From Chloroflexota bacterium (GTDB lineage: Bacteria; Chloroflexota; Chloroflexia; Thermomicrobiales; UBA6265): a stretch of 64,000 nt of DNA. Positions 17,597 through 25,943 of the stretch are shown piece by piece (the stretch's first letter is position 1; each line of letters opens with the position of its first letter). The translations under genes and the position numbers were made by a program. Under the pieces are notes generated by a model. It was not told the DNA's origin and did not search any database. It saw only the letters and a program-made list of their open reading frames with translations. The DNA lies in contig JAEWEG010000013.1 in the NCBI GenBank assembly GCA_023389575.1, positions 1-64,000 of the forward strand, written 5' to 3'.

Positions 17597-18259
17597 ATGG
17601 TGCACATCGCGCAGGTTGTTCCCGGAGACGTCACCCCGGCCGAGATCGAACGCTGGCGGGAGGTGCCGGTTTCGATCGCGGTCGATCTCAACCTCGAGTC
17701 AGGCCAGATCGATCCCGCCATCCGGGCGCTGATGCCCCCTGGCCAGCAGCCGCGGCTGTTCGGCCGGGCCGTGACCGTGCAATGCGAACCGCCCGATTTC
17801 GGGGCGGTGCTCCACGCGCTCACGGTGATCCAGCCGGGAGAGGTGCTGGTGATCGCCGCCGGGGGTGACAGCCACACCGCCATGATCGGCGAGATCCTCT
17901 GCGGGCATCTGCGTTCGCTTGGTGTGGCCGGGATGGTCTGCGATGGCGCGGTGCGCGACGTGGGGACCCTGGCCGGGTGGAGCGATTTCGCGGTGTTCTC
18001 CCGGCATGTGACGCCGCGCGGTCCGGTGGGGCTGGAACGCGGCTCGGTGAACGTGCCGGTGGAGGTTGGTGGGTGCCGGGTTTCCCCGGGGGACCTGATC
18101 ATTGGCGACGACGATGGCCTGGTGGCGCTGTCTCCCGACGCGATTCGGGCGGGCATTGGCGGCGCGGAGGCGAAGATCGCGCTCGAAGCCGAGTGGATCG
18201 CCAGCCTGGAGGGCGGAACCTCCGTCAACGATACGTTCGGGCTTTCCGAGGCGCGTTGA
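17597..18259 (+). CDS. RraA-like / HMG aldolase-family protein
   Basis: 220 residues of the RraA-like fold (PF03737). Motifs are FGRAVTVQCEPPD, the GEVLVIAAGG strand, MVCDGAVRDVGTL (the D and R positions of 4-hydroxy-4-methyl-2-oxoglutarate aldolases) and GDLIIGDDDGLVALS. In this family these residues form a metal-assisted aldolase/decarboxylase site. The catabolic setting favours an enzyme over the RNase E regulator after which the family was named. Start ATG 17597 with GAGGAG upstream. The quinone oxidoreductase gene follows at once. Confidence 0.83.
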   Translation: MVHIAQVVPGDVTPAEIERWREVPVSIAVDLNLESGQIDPAIRALMPPGQQPRLFGRAVTVQCEPPDFGAVLHALTVIQPGEVLVIAAGGDSHTAMIGEILCGHLRSLGVAGMVCDGAVRDVGTLAGWSDFAVFSRHVTPRGPVGLERGSVNVPVEVGGCRVSPGDLIIGDDDGLVALSPDAIRAGIGGAEAKIALEAEWIASLEGGTSVNDTFGLSEAR

Positions 18260-18301
18260 GGTCAGATGTCTGGTGACCGTCGAACGAGGATGGAAGAACC
18301 C

Positions 18302-19294
18302 ATGGCACAGGCAATCATGTTGCGGGCGTACGGTGGCCCGGACGAACTGCGACCCGAAACGGTGGAGGTTGGGGAGCCGGAAGCGGGTGAACTGAAGGTC
18401 CGGCAGACCGCGATTGGCGTGAACTATCACGATGTCTACGTTCGATCCGGGTTGTACGACACACTCGTTCCTCCCGGCATTCCGGGGATCGAGGCGGTGG
18501 GCGTCGTCACCGCCGTGGGGCCGGGGGTGGACGGTTTCGCGCCTGGTGACCGCGTTGGGTACATCACCAACCAGTACGGCGCGTACGCCTCGGAGCGCGT
18601 GTTGCCCGCCCGGATCGCGCTCCATTTGCCGGAGTCGATGGACGACCGGCTTGCCGCGACGGTGCTGCTGAAGGGCCTCACCGCCGAGATGCTGCTCCGC
18701 CAGGTTCACCGGGTGGAACCGGGCATGACGGTGCTGGTGCACGCGGCGGCGGGTGGGGTTGGGCGCCTGCTTTGCCAGTGGGCCTCGGCGCTCGGCGCGA
18801 CGGTGATTGGCACGGCGGGCACGACGGAAAAGCGCGACATCGCGCTGCGGGCCGGCTGCGACCATGTGATCCTCTACCGCGAGGTCGATTTCGTGGCGGA
18901 GGTTCGCCGGCTCACCAATGGCCGGGGCGTGGACGTGGTCTACGACGGGGTGGGCGGCGATACGTTTTACGGATCGCTGGAATCGCTGGCGACGTTCGGG
19001 CACCTGGTCAACTTCGGGCAGGCGTCCGGCCCGGTGGAGCCGCTGGCGATGCCGCTCCTGGCCGCGAACTCGCTCTCCGTCACCAGGCCGATCATCTTCC
19101 ATTACACCCGGGACACGGATCGGTTGCGGACGATGGCCGCCTCGCTGTTCGATGCCTTCGCGGATGGGACGCTGACCGCCGAACCGGGCGAGGCCTTTCC
19201 TCTTGACGACGCGGCCAGGGCGCACGAGGTGCTCGAAGCCCGAACCGCCACTGGACCGTTGCTGCTGATACCGGACGAGGGTTCAGCCGTCTAG
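18302..19294 (+). CDS. Quinone oxidoreductase (zeta-crystallin type)
   Basis: 330 residues of the zinc-free MDR branch. The motifs are GVNYHDVYVRSGLY, GDRVGYI, the NADPH motif VHAAAGGVGRLLCQWA and GRGVDVVYDGVGG, with no catalytic zinc cysteines. The start ATG 18302 has GGAAG 5 nt upstream; an ATG at 18266 lies further up. It probably reduces quinones or alpha,beta-unsaturated carbonyls with NADPH. Co-transcribed with the RraA-like gene. Confidence 0.87.
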   Translation: MAQAIMLRAYGGPDELRPETVEVGEPEAGELKVRQTAIGVNYHDVYVRSGLYDTLVPPGIPGIEAVGVVTAVGPGVDGFAPGDRVGYITNQYGAYASERVLPARIALHLPESMDDRLAATVLLKGLTAEMLLRQVHRVEPGMTVLVHAAAGGVGRLLCQWASALGATVIGTAGTTEKRDIALRAGCDHVILYREVDFVAEVRRLTNGRGVDVVYDGVGGDTFYGSLESLATFGHLVNFGQASGPVEPLAMPLLAANSLSVTRPIIFHYTRDTDRLRTMAASLFDAFADGTLTAEPGEAFPLDDAARAHEVLEARTATGPLLLIPDEGSAV

Positions 19295-19340
19295 CCAAGG
19301 TGTGGATTTGCATACTGGGACGTCGAGCCAGATTCATCAG

Positions 19341-20075
19341 CTATGGCGGAAATTGATTGGCAACACCCAATGGATCAAAGTCGTTCGTCTCTAGAGGTAT
19401 CGCGGAATCCATGTACGGCTGGATTCCGGCAATTGCCAGAAAGGCCCATGTGCTCGTCAAAACGACCTCTCGATCTGTACGACTCGAGGTACTCTGCCTG
19501 GCGGTCTTGAAAAATCGTTCCGCATTTGGATTCTGATCGCCTGCCTCAATCCAGTATTTCGTTATACCACCCTCAAATCTCAACACCGCAACGCGCCACT
19601 CACAATATGATCTCAGGTATTTATAGGATCGTCGGCCGGCAAGTTCTTCAAAGTCGTTTAGAAAGGCTACTGTATGTTCCCAGTCTCCTTCCTGTTCGAT
19701 TAGATCCCTGGCTAGCTGAGCTCTTTCCGGAGTGGACATAGCAAGAATCTGCTCTGGAGTGTATAGAGTTTCACCAATCTCAACTGCCAATGAGACTTCA
19801 CCATATACGATTTCGAAATAGATTCCGGGGTACACATCGGGATAGTCGGCTGACAAATCATAGAGCTTGGACACTTCGTCAAACAGTCTCGCGGCATCCG
19901 CATCCACTACGAACGGCGGGGCAACAGCCGGCCCAAAATCAAAGTCTCGTGCCGCCGATGCACCACAACCTTCCGACAATGCCTGCCCGCCATCATCAGC
20001 CGTGACACTTGCGGGCAAGATAAAGTCTGGTATCGCCAGCATCAAAACCATAAGTAGAGAAGAAACAATGCGCAT
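19341..20075 (-). CDS. Secreted protein of unknown function, low GC
   Basis: 244 residues with a clear N-terminal signal (MRIVSSLLMVLMLAIPDFILPASVTA). The mature part is acidic and helical (FDEVSKLYDLSADYPD, TPEQILAMSTPERAQLARDL) and ends in a hydrophobic segment ASTWAFLAIAGIQPY-like. I recognise no domain. Codon and base use are clearly less GC-rich than the flanking genes, which suggests recent acquisition. The ribosome site is weak. Confidence 0.7.
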   Translation of the reverse strand: MRIVSSLLMVLMLAIPDFILPASVTADDGGQALSEGCGASAARDFDFGPAVAPPFVVDADAARLFDEVSKLYDLSADYPDVYPGIYFEIVYGEVSLAVEIGETLYTPEQILAMSTPERAQLARDLIEQEGDWEHTVAFLNDFEELAGRRSYKYLRSYCEWRVAVLRFEGGITKYWIEAGDQNPNAERFFKTARQSTSSRTDREVVLTSTWAFLAIAGIQPYMDSAIPLETNDFDPLGVANQFPP

Positions 20076-20263
20076 CGCTCACACAATCACGAAGCACGGA
20101 TCGAGTTATAAAGGTCCCACGGTCTTGCTAGATTCTATGCCATCACAGCCTGTCGGCGATATAGCTTATCCAGCCATCATGACGTTCTCCGCGACTACAT
20201 GGTGGATGATAGAAAGGACGGCAGAACTTGTTCGGCCTCGGCTGCTGATTCCGGGAGATGACG

Positions 20264-21052
20264 ATGCTTGATCAAACGACCGTTGGAGACGTTTCGGCGC
20301 TGCTGGTGCGCCACTGGAACGAGGGCACGCGGCTCGACGCCATTCCCGAGGAGACGCGCCCCGCCAGCCGGGAGGAGGGGTACTGGATCCAGTCGGCGCT
20401 GATGGATACGACATCCCAGCCGCTGTTCGGCTGGAAGATCGCCGCCACCAGCGTGGCCGGGCAGCGCCACATCAATGTCGATGGCCCGCTCGCTGGCCGG
20501 CTGCTCGCCGAGCGCGTGATCGAGGATGGCGCGACGGTCTCCCTGGCGGGCAATGCCATGCGGGTGGCGGAACTGGAGTTCGCGTTTCGCTTTGGGGAGG
20601 ACCTGCGGCCTCGGGGAGAGCCGTATGACGTGGACGAGGTGATGGCGGCGGTCGCCTCGCTCCATCCGGCGATCGAACTGCCCGATTCAAGATTCACCGA
20701 TTTCACGGCGGTAGGGGCGGCACAACTCATTGCCGACAACGCCTGCGCCCATCTCTTCCTGCCCGGCCCGGCCGTGGAGACGGACTGGCGCGACATCGAT
20801 CTCGCCACGTACGAGGTCTCGGCGATGGTGAACGTGACAGCCGAGCATCGCGGCGTGGGCTCCAACGTGCTGGGTGATCCCCGGGTTGCCCTCGCCTGGC
20901 TGGTAAACGAACTTGGGAGCCTTGGCATAGCGGTGCGGGAAGGCGAGATGGTGACGACGGGGACGTGCGTGTCGCCAATCGCGATCGCCGAGGGGGACAC
21001 GATCGAGGCGGATTTCGGCGAGTTCGGCGCGCTGTCGGTGCGGTTCGCGTAG
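20264..21052 (+). CDS. 2-keto-4-pentenoate hydratase-family protein
   Basis: 262 residues of the FAH-related hydratase fold (MhpD/DmpE type). The motifs are GWKIAATS, the metal-site AELEFAFRF (E and E), HPAIELPDSRF, the LADNACA-like stretch ADNACAHLFLPG and a terminal GDTIEADFGEFGALSVRF. Such enzymes hydrate 2-hydroxypentadienoates in meta-cleavage pathways. ATG 20264 has GGGAG 6 nt upstream, better than the ATG at 20258. No other meta-cleavage genes are close by. Confidence 0.83.
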   Translation: MLDQTTVGDVSALLVRHWNEGTRLDAIPEETRPASREEGYWIQSALMDTTSQPLFGWKIAATSVAGQRHINVDGPLAGRLLAERVIEDGATVSLAGNAMRVAELEFAFRFGEDLRPRGEPYDVDEVMAAVASLHPAIELPDSRFTDFTAVGAAQLIADNACAHLFLPGPAVETDWRDIDLATYEVSAMVNVTAEHRGVGSNVLGDPRVALAWLVNELGSLGIAVREGEMVTTGTCVSPIAIAEGDTIEADFGEFGALSVRFA

Positions 21053-21107
21053 AGCCGTTGTGACGCTGGCGCTTGTGTTTCAGTTGGCACGCGGGCACGC
21101 AAGCCGC

Positions 21108-21129
21108 GCGCAGGGTCGACACCCTGCGC
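21108..21129. terminator. Hairpin upstream of the glycosidase-like gene
   Basis: Perfect 9-bp arms GCGCAGGGT/ACCCTGCGC around a 4-nt loop, in the spacer after the hydratase gene. There is no T run, so it may be a repeat hairpin rather than a terminator. It lies 28 nt before dispersed-repeat copy 2. Confidence 0.4.
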
Positions 21130-21156
21130 ACGTGAATGAAATCGGGTTGCCTGATC

Positions 21157-21175
21157 CGGGGATCGACCCCTACGA
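21157..21175. repeat. Dispersed short repeat, copy 2
   Basis: CGGGGATCGACCCCTACGA is the second copy of the element at 347-365 (18 of 19 bases identical). It lies just upstream of the glycosidase-like gene. Confidence 0.5.
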
Positions 21176-21195
21176 AACGGAGCGGGACGCAATTC

Positions 21196-23256
21196 ATGAC
21201 AGCACAGACGGGTCGGGACACCCAGGAGACCGATGCAAAGGATTCGTACTGGTGGCAAGTGCCGTTCCGGATGTTCCAGACGAACCTGCGCGAGATCGAC
21301 GCCGGGCTCGATGTGGAGGCGACGCTGGACTTCATCGAGGGCTACGGGGCCAACGCCTGGCTGATCAGCGTGGGCGGAATCCTCTCGAATTACCCCACCA
21401 GCCTGCCGTTCCAGACGGCGAATCCCGCGCTTTCGCAACGCCCAACGGGTGACCTGATCGGCGACGCCGCCAAGGCGGCCGGCGAGCGTGGGGTGCACCT
21501 GCTGGCGCGGATGGATTTCTCCAAGATTGACCATCGCCGCGCTGAGGAGCATCCCGAGTGGTGTTTCGTGGGGCCGGACGGCGAGCCCCAGGTGTACAAC
21601 GGGCTGACCAGCGTCTGTCCCAGCGCGGAGTACTACCAGCAGCGGTTGTTCGATGTGCTGAACGAGGTGCTCGACCGGTATCCGGTGGAAGGGTTCTTCC
21701 TCAACTGGATGTCGTACAACGAGGTCGACTACTCGAAGCAGTACCGGGGCGTCTGCCAGTGCCTTTCCTGCCAGCGGTTGTTCGCCGAATACGCGCCGGG
21801 AGTTGAGCTTCCGACCGGGCCGGAGTCGGCCGGCTACCTGACCTGGCGCCGGTTCACCGCCGGGATGCTGGACGATCTGACGGCCCGCATCCAGCACCTG
21901 ATCTCGTCGCGCCGGCCGGAGGCCGCCCTGATTCTGGGAGATCGCGCGGACATGATCTTCCACGAGGCGAACAACGCGGTGGGGCGTCCGCTCTGGCACC
22001 ATCGAACGAGCGAGCAGGTGAGCGCCGCCAAGACCTTCCAGCCGGACAAGCCGGTGCTGGTCAACTCGGTGGGGTTCGTCGACATGCCCTACCGGTTGGC
22101 GGGCGAGGAGCCGCATCACTTCGCCCAGTTCCTGACGCAGGCTATCGCCAGGGGGGCGAACCCATCCACCTACATCATGGGTACGCCCGACGTGGTCGAC
22201 TACGAGTGCCTGGAGGTGGGCTCGAGAATCATCCAGCACCACCGGGATCATGAGGAGGTCTATCGCGGGCTGGTGCCCGACGCCAGGGTGCTGCTGCTGC
22301 GCCCGGATTCGCTGCGGCACGACCCGGATCGGTTGAGGGACATAACCGAGGAGTTCCAGGGGCTGTATCTCGCCCTGCAGGAGCGGCATGTGGCGTTCGA
22401 CGTGCTGTCCGAGGCCAGGTTCGTCGACCGGGCGACGGGTGAGCATGGGCTCGGTCAGTACCGGGTGCTGGTGCTGCCCGACCTGGGCGCGCTGGACGAG
22501 GAGACGGTCCGGATCATTGACGGGTTCGTGGACCGCGGTGGCTCAGTGGTCGCGACCGGGAGTTCCGGCTTCGACGGGGACCGCGTGCAGCCGGCGACGT
22601 TCCCTATCGCGCGGCGGCGGGCGATCCGGGACATGGTGGAGGGGGTGCGCTCGATGCACCTCGCCGTTCCGGACAGGGACAGGGTGCGTCCCGTCCCGGT
22701 GATCGGCGCGTTCCATGGCGTCGACCCCAGGCCCGATGCCACCGCCGATGTGTGGGCGCTTTCCCGGGCGCCGTATGGTCCGCCGGAGAAATGTCACGGC
22801 CATCTTCCGCTCGATCAGCCAGGAGTGGTGATCGGAAGGGCCGGGCAGGGGTCGGTGGCGGTGCTGCCGTGGACGGTTGGTCGGGGCTACCGGACGGTGG
22901 GGTTGAGCGCCCACCGTGACCTGTTCGTGGACGCGCTGCTGCGGTTGGACCCCAGCGTGGTTTCGCGGAGTGGGCTCGGCGGTGGGCGAGAGTTGCCCGA
23001 GCAGGTGGAGGTCGTCCGTGGGCGTTCCCAGGCGGGGCGGGTGATTCACCTGCTCAACCGGTCGGGAGACGCGGACCAGCGGTTCCGGGCGCCGCTGCCG
23101 ATCGCTCCGGCGACATTCGCTGTCGACGCTGGTGTTACCCGGGTCCGGGCCTTGCGTGCCGGCCGGGAGTTGCCGATCGAGCGCGACGGGGATCAGGTGT
23201 ACGTGCTGCTGCCGGAGATCGGGTCGTTCGAGGTGCTGGTGGTTGAGGAGGGGTGA
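21196..23256 (+). CDS. TIM-barrel glycoside-hydrolase-like protein (GHL6 type) with beta-galactosidase trimerisation-like domain
   Basis: About 686 residues from ATG 21196. The N-terminal barrel (about 15-330) has WWQVPFRMFQTNLREID, GVHLLARMDFSKI and EGFFLNWMSYNEVDYS, followed by a C-x-x-C-Q pair (CQCLSCQRLF). This matches the hypothetical glycosyl hydrolase 6 family. A Rossmann-like domain at about 370-560 (VLVLPDLGALDEETVRIIDGF) resembles the beta-galactosidase trimerisation domain, and a beta-rich tail follows. No signal peptide, so it is cytoplasmic. It probably acts on a glycoside or uronide; the catalytic acids are not certain. Confidence 0.75.
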   Translation: MTAQTGRDTQETDAKDSYWWQVPFRMFQTNLREIDAGLDVEATLDFIEGYGANAWLISVGGILSNYPTSLPFQTANPALSQRPTGDLIGDAAKAAGERGVHLLARMDFSKIDHRRAEEHPEWCFVGPDGEPQVYNGLTSVCPSAEYYQQRLFDVLNEVLDRYPVEGFFLNWMSYNEVDYSKQYRGVCQCLSCQRLFAEYAPGVELPTGPESAGYLTWRRFTAGMLDDLTARIQHLISSRRPEAALILGDRADMIFHEANNAVGRPLWHHRTSEQVSAAKTFQPDKPVLVNSVGFVDMPYRLAGEEPHHFAQFLTQAIARGANPSTYIMGTPDVVDYECLEVGSRIIQHHRDHEEVYRGLVPDARVLLLRPDSLRHDPDRLRDITEEFQGLYLALQERHVAFDVLSEARFVDRATGEHGLGQYRVLVLPDLGALDEETVRIIDGFVDRGGSVVATGSSGFDGDRVQPATFPIARRRAIRDMVEGVRSMHLAVPDRDRVRPVPVIGAFHGVDPRPDATADVWALSRAPYGPPEKCHGHLPLDQPGVVIGRAGQGSVAVLPWTVGRGYRTVGLSAHRDLFVDALLRLDPSVVSRSGLGGGRELPEQVEVVRGRSQAGRVIHLLNRSGDADQRFRAPLPIAPATFAVDAGVTRVRALRAGRELPIERDGDQVYVLLPEIGSFEVLVVEEG

Positions 23257-23294
23257 TAGTCCTATGCTATCGTCTTATGGTGGCCGGGACGTTA

Positions 23295-24578
23295 CTAGTG
23301 CTCATTCAGTAAGCGGTACTCAGCCATCTTCTGGGCTACTAGCGAAATAGAATCTAGAAGAGTTTCTAGGTTGATCGAATTGTAATTCGGGGTTTGTTCA
23401 TTGGTCAGCGCCAAAAAGCGCTTCAAGTAAGAAGACTTATCAATGAGTTCCCCTTGATATGTGTCAGTGGACTTCAGGTACGAAGTCCAGCGGACAGTGG
23501 GTTTGCGTTCGGATTTCCAGTTCAGGTCCAGAAGACACTCAATGGACACAGCGCGTCCATTGATGTCTGCATAGTGCTCGCCGGCTGGGCCGATCGTGGG
23601 GAAATCAACCATTGACGCCAAGTCTGGTAGTTTCAGCGGCCTGATGTTAGGGAGTTCCGAAAGCCGCGCTGCATCCTCGAACTTGGCAACCCCCTCCGCA
23701 TCGTTATCAAATAGAACCACGACGTTGTTTTGAACCCCGATCTTTTGCAGCCCTTTGTAAAAATTGGAGAGGTTGCCTACCCCTGTGAACGGGTAATTTT
23801 CACTCATGTCGACGAAGGTGAAGAAGTCCTGAAGGTGCGGCCGAAGCATTGAGAACGACTTTTGAATGATTTTTGTATCTGACTTTCCCTCCGTAACTAC
23901 CAAGACACGGTCTTGGGATTTTGCCCCTATCTGCTCCGCATAGTCGTCTTCTCCCGAATAGCCATAGATGACTTCGTGGTATGCCCACCACGTGACAGGA
24001 AGGTTGCGGTTCGAGGGATTCTTCGCTAACAGGTGAATTAGGGTGGCAGTATCAAGTTTCTCGATCTGGCTTCTGTACCATTCGACCGGGTCAGGCTGGT
24101 GTTCAGTGGTGACGCCTCCACCATCCTGCTCTACAGCAACAAGAGCGGCGTCATGCCATGGGCTAGACCGGCCCTCGTATTCGTGGAGGTTAGGAATACG
24201 TCCAACATCCAGCGATGCGATACCCGTTCCCAAGACATCAAACGATGGTACGGGAGGAAGATGGAAGCGTGTGCGGACAAGCGACTCCTCCGACCGTCTT
24301 TTGCTCTCTTCATAGAATTCGCGCGCTACTCGTTCGCTCCATCCAAGCAGGTTTAGCCGTTGAACAATGATCCACAACGGGGCGATGCACCTTTTGCCTG
24401 CTTCCGTATACGGCTCGTCTTCTTCACTGTTCTGCCAGACATACTCCCACTCTTGGCTAGAGTTTGGTGGGAAATAGCTGGAAAAGTCATCTGGTACGTA
24501 AGAAGTGTTGCGGCGGTCGACTTCAAGTGCTCCAAGTTGAAGGATGGGAAGACGGTCGTCGAAGCTTGGTCCGCTCAT
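23295..24578 (-). CDS. Toprim-domain protein, HEPN/Toprim-associated type
   Basis: 427 residues from ATG 24578 (GAGG 6 nt upstream; an ATG at 24611 would add 11). The N-terminal part ILQLGALEVDRRNTSYVP resembles the N-terminal module of HEPN/Toprim-associated proteins. A Toprim fold follows: RVLVVTEGKSDTKII (Glu about 230) and VVVLFDNDAEGV (DxD about 291-293). Toprim folds act in OLD nucleases, primases and topoisomerases; no ATPase is fused. GC is well below the surroundings. The closest known setting is defence or mobile-element genes. The activity is unknown. Confidence 0.68.
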   Translation of the reverse strand: MSGPSFDDRLPILQLGALEVDRRNTSYVPDDFSSYFPPNSSQEWEYVWQNSEEDEPYTEAGKRCIAPLWIIVQRLNLLGWSERVAREFYEESKRRSEESLVRTRFHLPPVPSFDVLGTGIASLDVGRIPNLHEYEGRSSPWHDAALVAVEQDGGGVTTEHQPDPVEWYRSQIEKLDTATLIHLLAKNPSNRNLPVTWWAYHEVIYGYSGEDDYAEQIGAKSQDRVLVVTEGKSDTKIIQKSFSMLRPHLQDFFTFVDMSENYPFTGVGNLSNFYKGLQKIGVQNNVVVLFDNDAEGVAKFEDAARLSELPNIRPLKLPDLASMVDFPTIGPAGEHYADINGRAVSIECLLDLNWKSERKPTVRWTSYLKSTDTYQGELIDKSSYLKRFLALTNEQTPNYNSINLETLLDSISLVAQKMAEYRLLNEH

Positions 24579-24712
24579 TTGAGTCCTCACTACATGCAAC
24601 CAAAGATTCATGCAAGGCAGTCTAGGAATCGATTTCCGAACCGACAGAAATCTGCAGACGCATTGCCAGCGGGTACGCTGATTTTCCTATCGTTACGTCT
24701 TCTATGTCGAAT

Positions 24713-24750
24713 GGGAGAATGGACTCGAACCGGCGACATTCTGATTGGCA
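24713..24750 (-). other. tRNA 3'-end-like fragment
   Basis: Read on the minus strand it gives TGCCAATCAGAATGTCGCC and then GGTTCGAGTCCATTCTCCC, which looks like an anticodon-loop-to-acceptor half of a tRNA. The T stem does not pair properly and no matching 5' half (GGGAGAA) lies upstream, so it is not a working tRNA. It could be a relic of integration at a tRNA gene. Confidence 0.35.
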
Positions 24751-24752
24751 GG

Positions 24753-24794
24753 CAGGTCCACTCGTGTGGCGTACCGGGTACACGAGTGGACCTG
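24753..24794. repeat. Perfect 15-bp inverted repeat
   Basis: The arms CAGGTCCACTCGTGT and ACACGAGTGGACCTG are perfect complements around a 12-nt loop. It immediately adjoins the tRNA-like fragment. No T run follows on either strand, so a simple terminator is not obvious. It could be a protein-binding site or an element end. Confidence 0.75.
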
Positions 24795-24895
24795 AATCCA
24801 GCAATCGATTGCGCTCTTCATAGCAAGTCCTACCAGCCAATATTTGATAGTCACACTGCCGAGATGAGGGAAAACTGACGGGATAGACGGGATGA

Positions 24896-24979
24896 CTACC
24901 AATATCGCATTGTTCCTTCGAAGAGGTGGGCGAGGTCATTCGCGTCGAAGGGGCGGGGGGAGAGTCTGGTGACGCAGTC
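24896..24979 (-). pseudogene. 3' remnant of a second hydroxyacid-oxoacid transhydrogenase gene
   Basis: The minus strand reads VTRLSPRPFDANDLAHLF and then EGTMRYW-stop. This aligns in frame with the end of the intact gene at 25944 (VTKLSPRPADATNLTHLFEGALRYW). DNA identity over about 84 bp is roughly 80 percent and stops abruptly at about 24979. It is either what is left of a paralog or the duplicated 3' end left by an insertion into that gene. Confidence 0.75.
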
Positions 24980-24997
24980 TAGTGATCGAAGTCCCGG

Positions 24998-25504
24998 TCA
25001 TGCGGCCTTGACCTTCCGGCGGCCACGCTTCGGGTCGGAATGTGGCGCATCTGATGAGGGGGCCTCGTGACCCTGCTCACGCGGAGCGGGCCATGAAGAG
25101 GCAACGTCCCGCTGGTGAGCAGAGGCCGAGGTGGGTTGAGCAGGATTCGCCAAGTGCTTGTTGGAGGGAGCTTCCAATTCTTCGGATGCGGACTCCAGGC
25201 TTTTCACAGGGATTCGTCCCGTGGGAACCACGCCGCAGGCGAAGAGGTGATCGAATACCACGCTCAGCTTGAGATCGCTCCTGCGTTCCAGGCGCGCGAT
25301 TGCTGATTGGGCTTTTCCCAATCGCTCTGCCAATTGCTGCTGGGTAAGGCCCGCCTGATCTCGCTGAACGACGAGTTGGAGAATGATTTCCCCGATCCAC
25401 TTGCTTCGAAGGTATTCACGTTCGGCTTGCGGGTCGCCAGCGACTGTTTCCTCGATCAATTCGTCAATCGCGGCGAGAGCGCCCATCTCACGATGCTCGT
25501 TCAC
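24998..25504 (-). CDS. XRE-family helix-turn-helix regulator
   Basis: 168 residues from a GTG start at 25504 (VNEHREMG), with AAAGGGAA just upstream; the open frame reaches 25654 but without a ribosome site. The HTH_3 domain is at about 38-95 (DQAGLTQQQLAERLGKAQSAIARLERRSDLKLS). A disordered, basic tail ends in SDPKRGRRKVKAA, which may bind DNA. It could be an antitoxin-like repressor, but no toxin gene is visible beside it. Confidence 0.78.
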   Translation of the reverse strand: MNEHREMGALAAIDELIEETVAGDPQAEREYLRSKWIGEIILQLVVQRDQAGLTQQQLAERLGKAQSAIARLERRSDLKLSVVFDHLFACGVVPTGRIPVKSLESASEELEAPSNKHLANPAQPTSASAHQRDVASSWPAPREQGHEAPSSDAPHSDPKRGRRKVKAA

Positions 25505-25524
25505 TGGTTCCCTTTCTTTGGTGG

Positions 25525-25911
25525 TCAGCCATCTGCTCTGTAAGGGTGAGTCATCACTTCCAGGCCGTGGCCGGATGGGTCGAAGAAATACACGCCACGG
25601 CCACCGTGGTTGTGATTGATCTGGTCTGGCAAGGACATTTGTGGGTCGGCCCAATGCGGGATGCCCGCTTCCAGCAGCCGCGCGTAAATCTGGTCGAAGC
25701 GTTCGTCATCCACCAGGAATGCGTAGTGCTGCATCTGAATCTCGGCGACGCCGGGCTCGGCGAATTGCAGGAGCATGTCCTGATCGAGCGATAGGGTGAC
25801 GAAGGGTCCCCACGACACTGGTTCTGGAAGCCCAAACAGGCTGGCGAGCCAGGTCGCGGAGTGATGACGGTCTTGAGAAGCAATGATCGTGTGGTTGAGT
25901 GTGATTGGCAT
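25525..25911 (-). CDS. VOC-family (glyoxalase-like) protein
   Basis: 128 residues from ATG 25911. Two beta-alpha-beta-beta-beta half motifs are seen: LNHTIIASQDRHHSATWLAS, MQHYAFLVDDERFDQIYARL and YFFDPSGHGLEVMTHPY. The metal-site residues are His (LNHT), His (MQHYAF) and Glu (GLEVMT). The family includes dioxygenases and glyoxalases. No ribosome site is apparent. It ends 20 nt before the XRE start on the same strand. Confidence 0.8.
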   Translation of the reverse strand: MPITLNHTIIASQDRHHSATWLASLFGLPEPVSWGPFVTLSLDQDMLLQFAEPGVAEIQMQHYAFLVDDERFDQIYARLLEAGIPHWADPQMSLPDQINHNHGGRGVYFFDPSGHGLEVMTHPYRADG

Positions 25912-25943
25912 GAACGCAGCATAGCAGGCGTGGGTTCCCCGTC

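Larger units (their letters stand above)
24579..24895. other. Low-GC non-coding spacer with hairpin and tRNA-like fragment
   Basis: No gene is visible. The stretch contains a perfect inverted repeat (24753-24794) and, beside it on the minus strand, a tRNA 3'-half-like sequence (24713-24750). It separates the Toprim gene from a HOT gene remnant. Confidence 0.5.

Noticed and set aside
20272..22446. A 724-codon minus-strand open frame
   Set aside because: Antisense to the hydratase and glycosidase-like genes; shadow composition.
24713..24794. Functional tRNA
   Set aside because: The T stem does not pair, there is no 5' acceptor strand, and a long hairpin occupies the place of the D arm.
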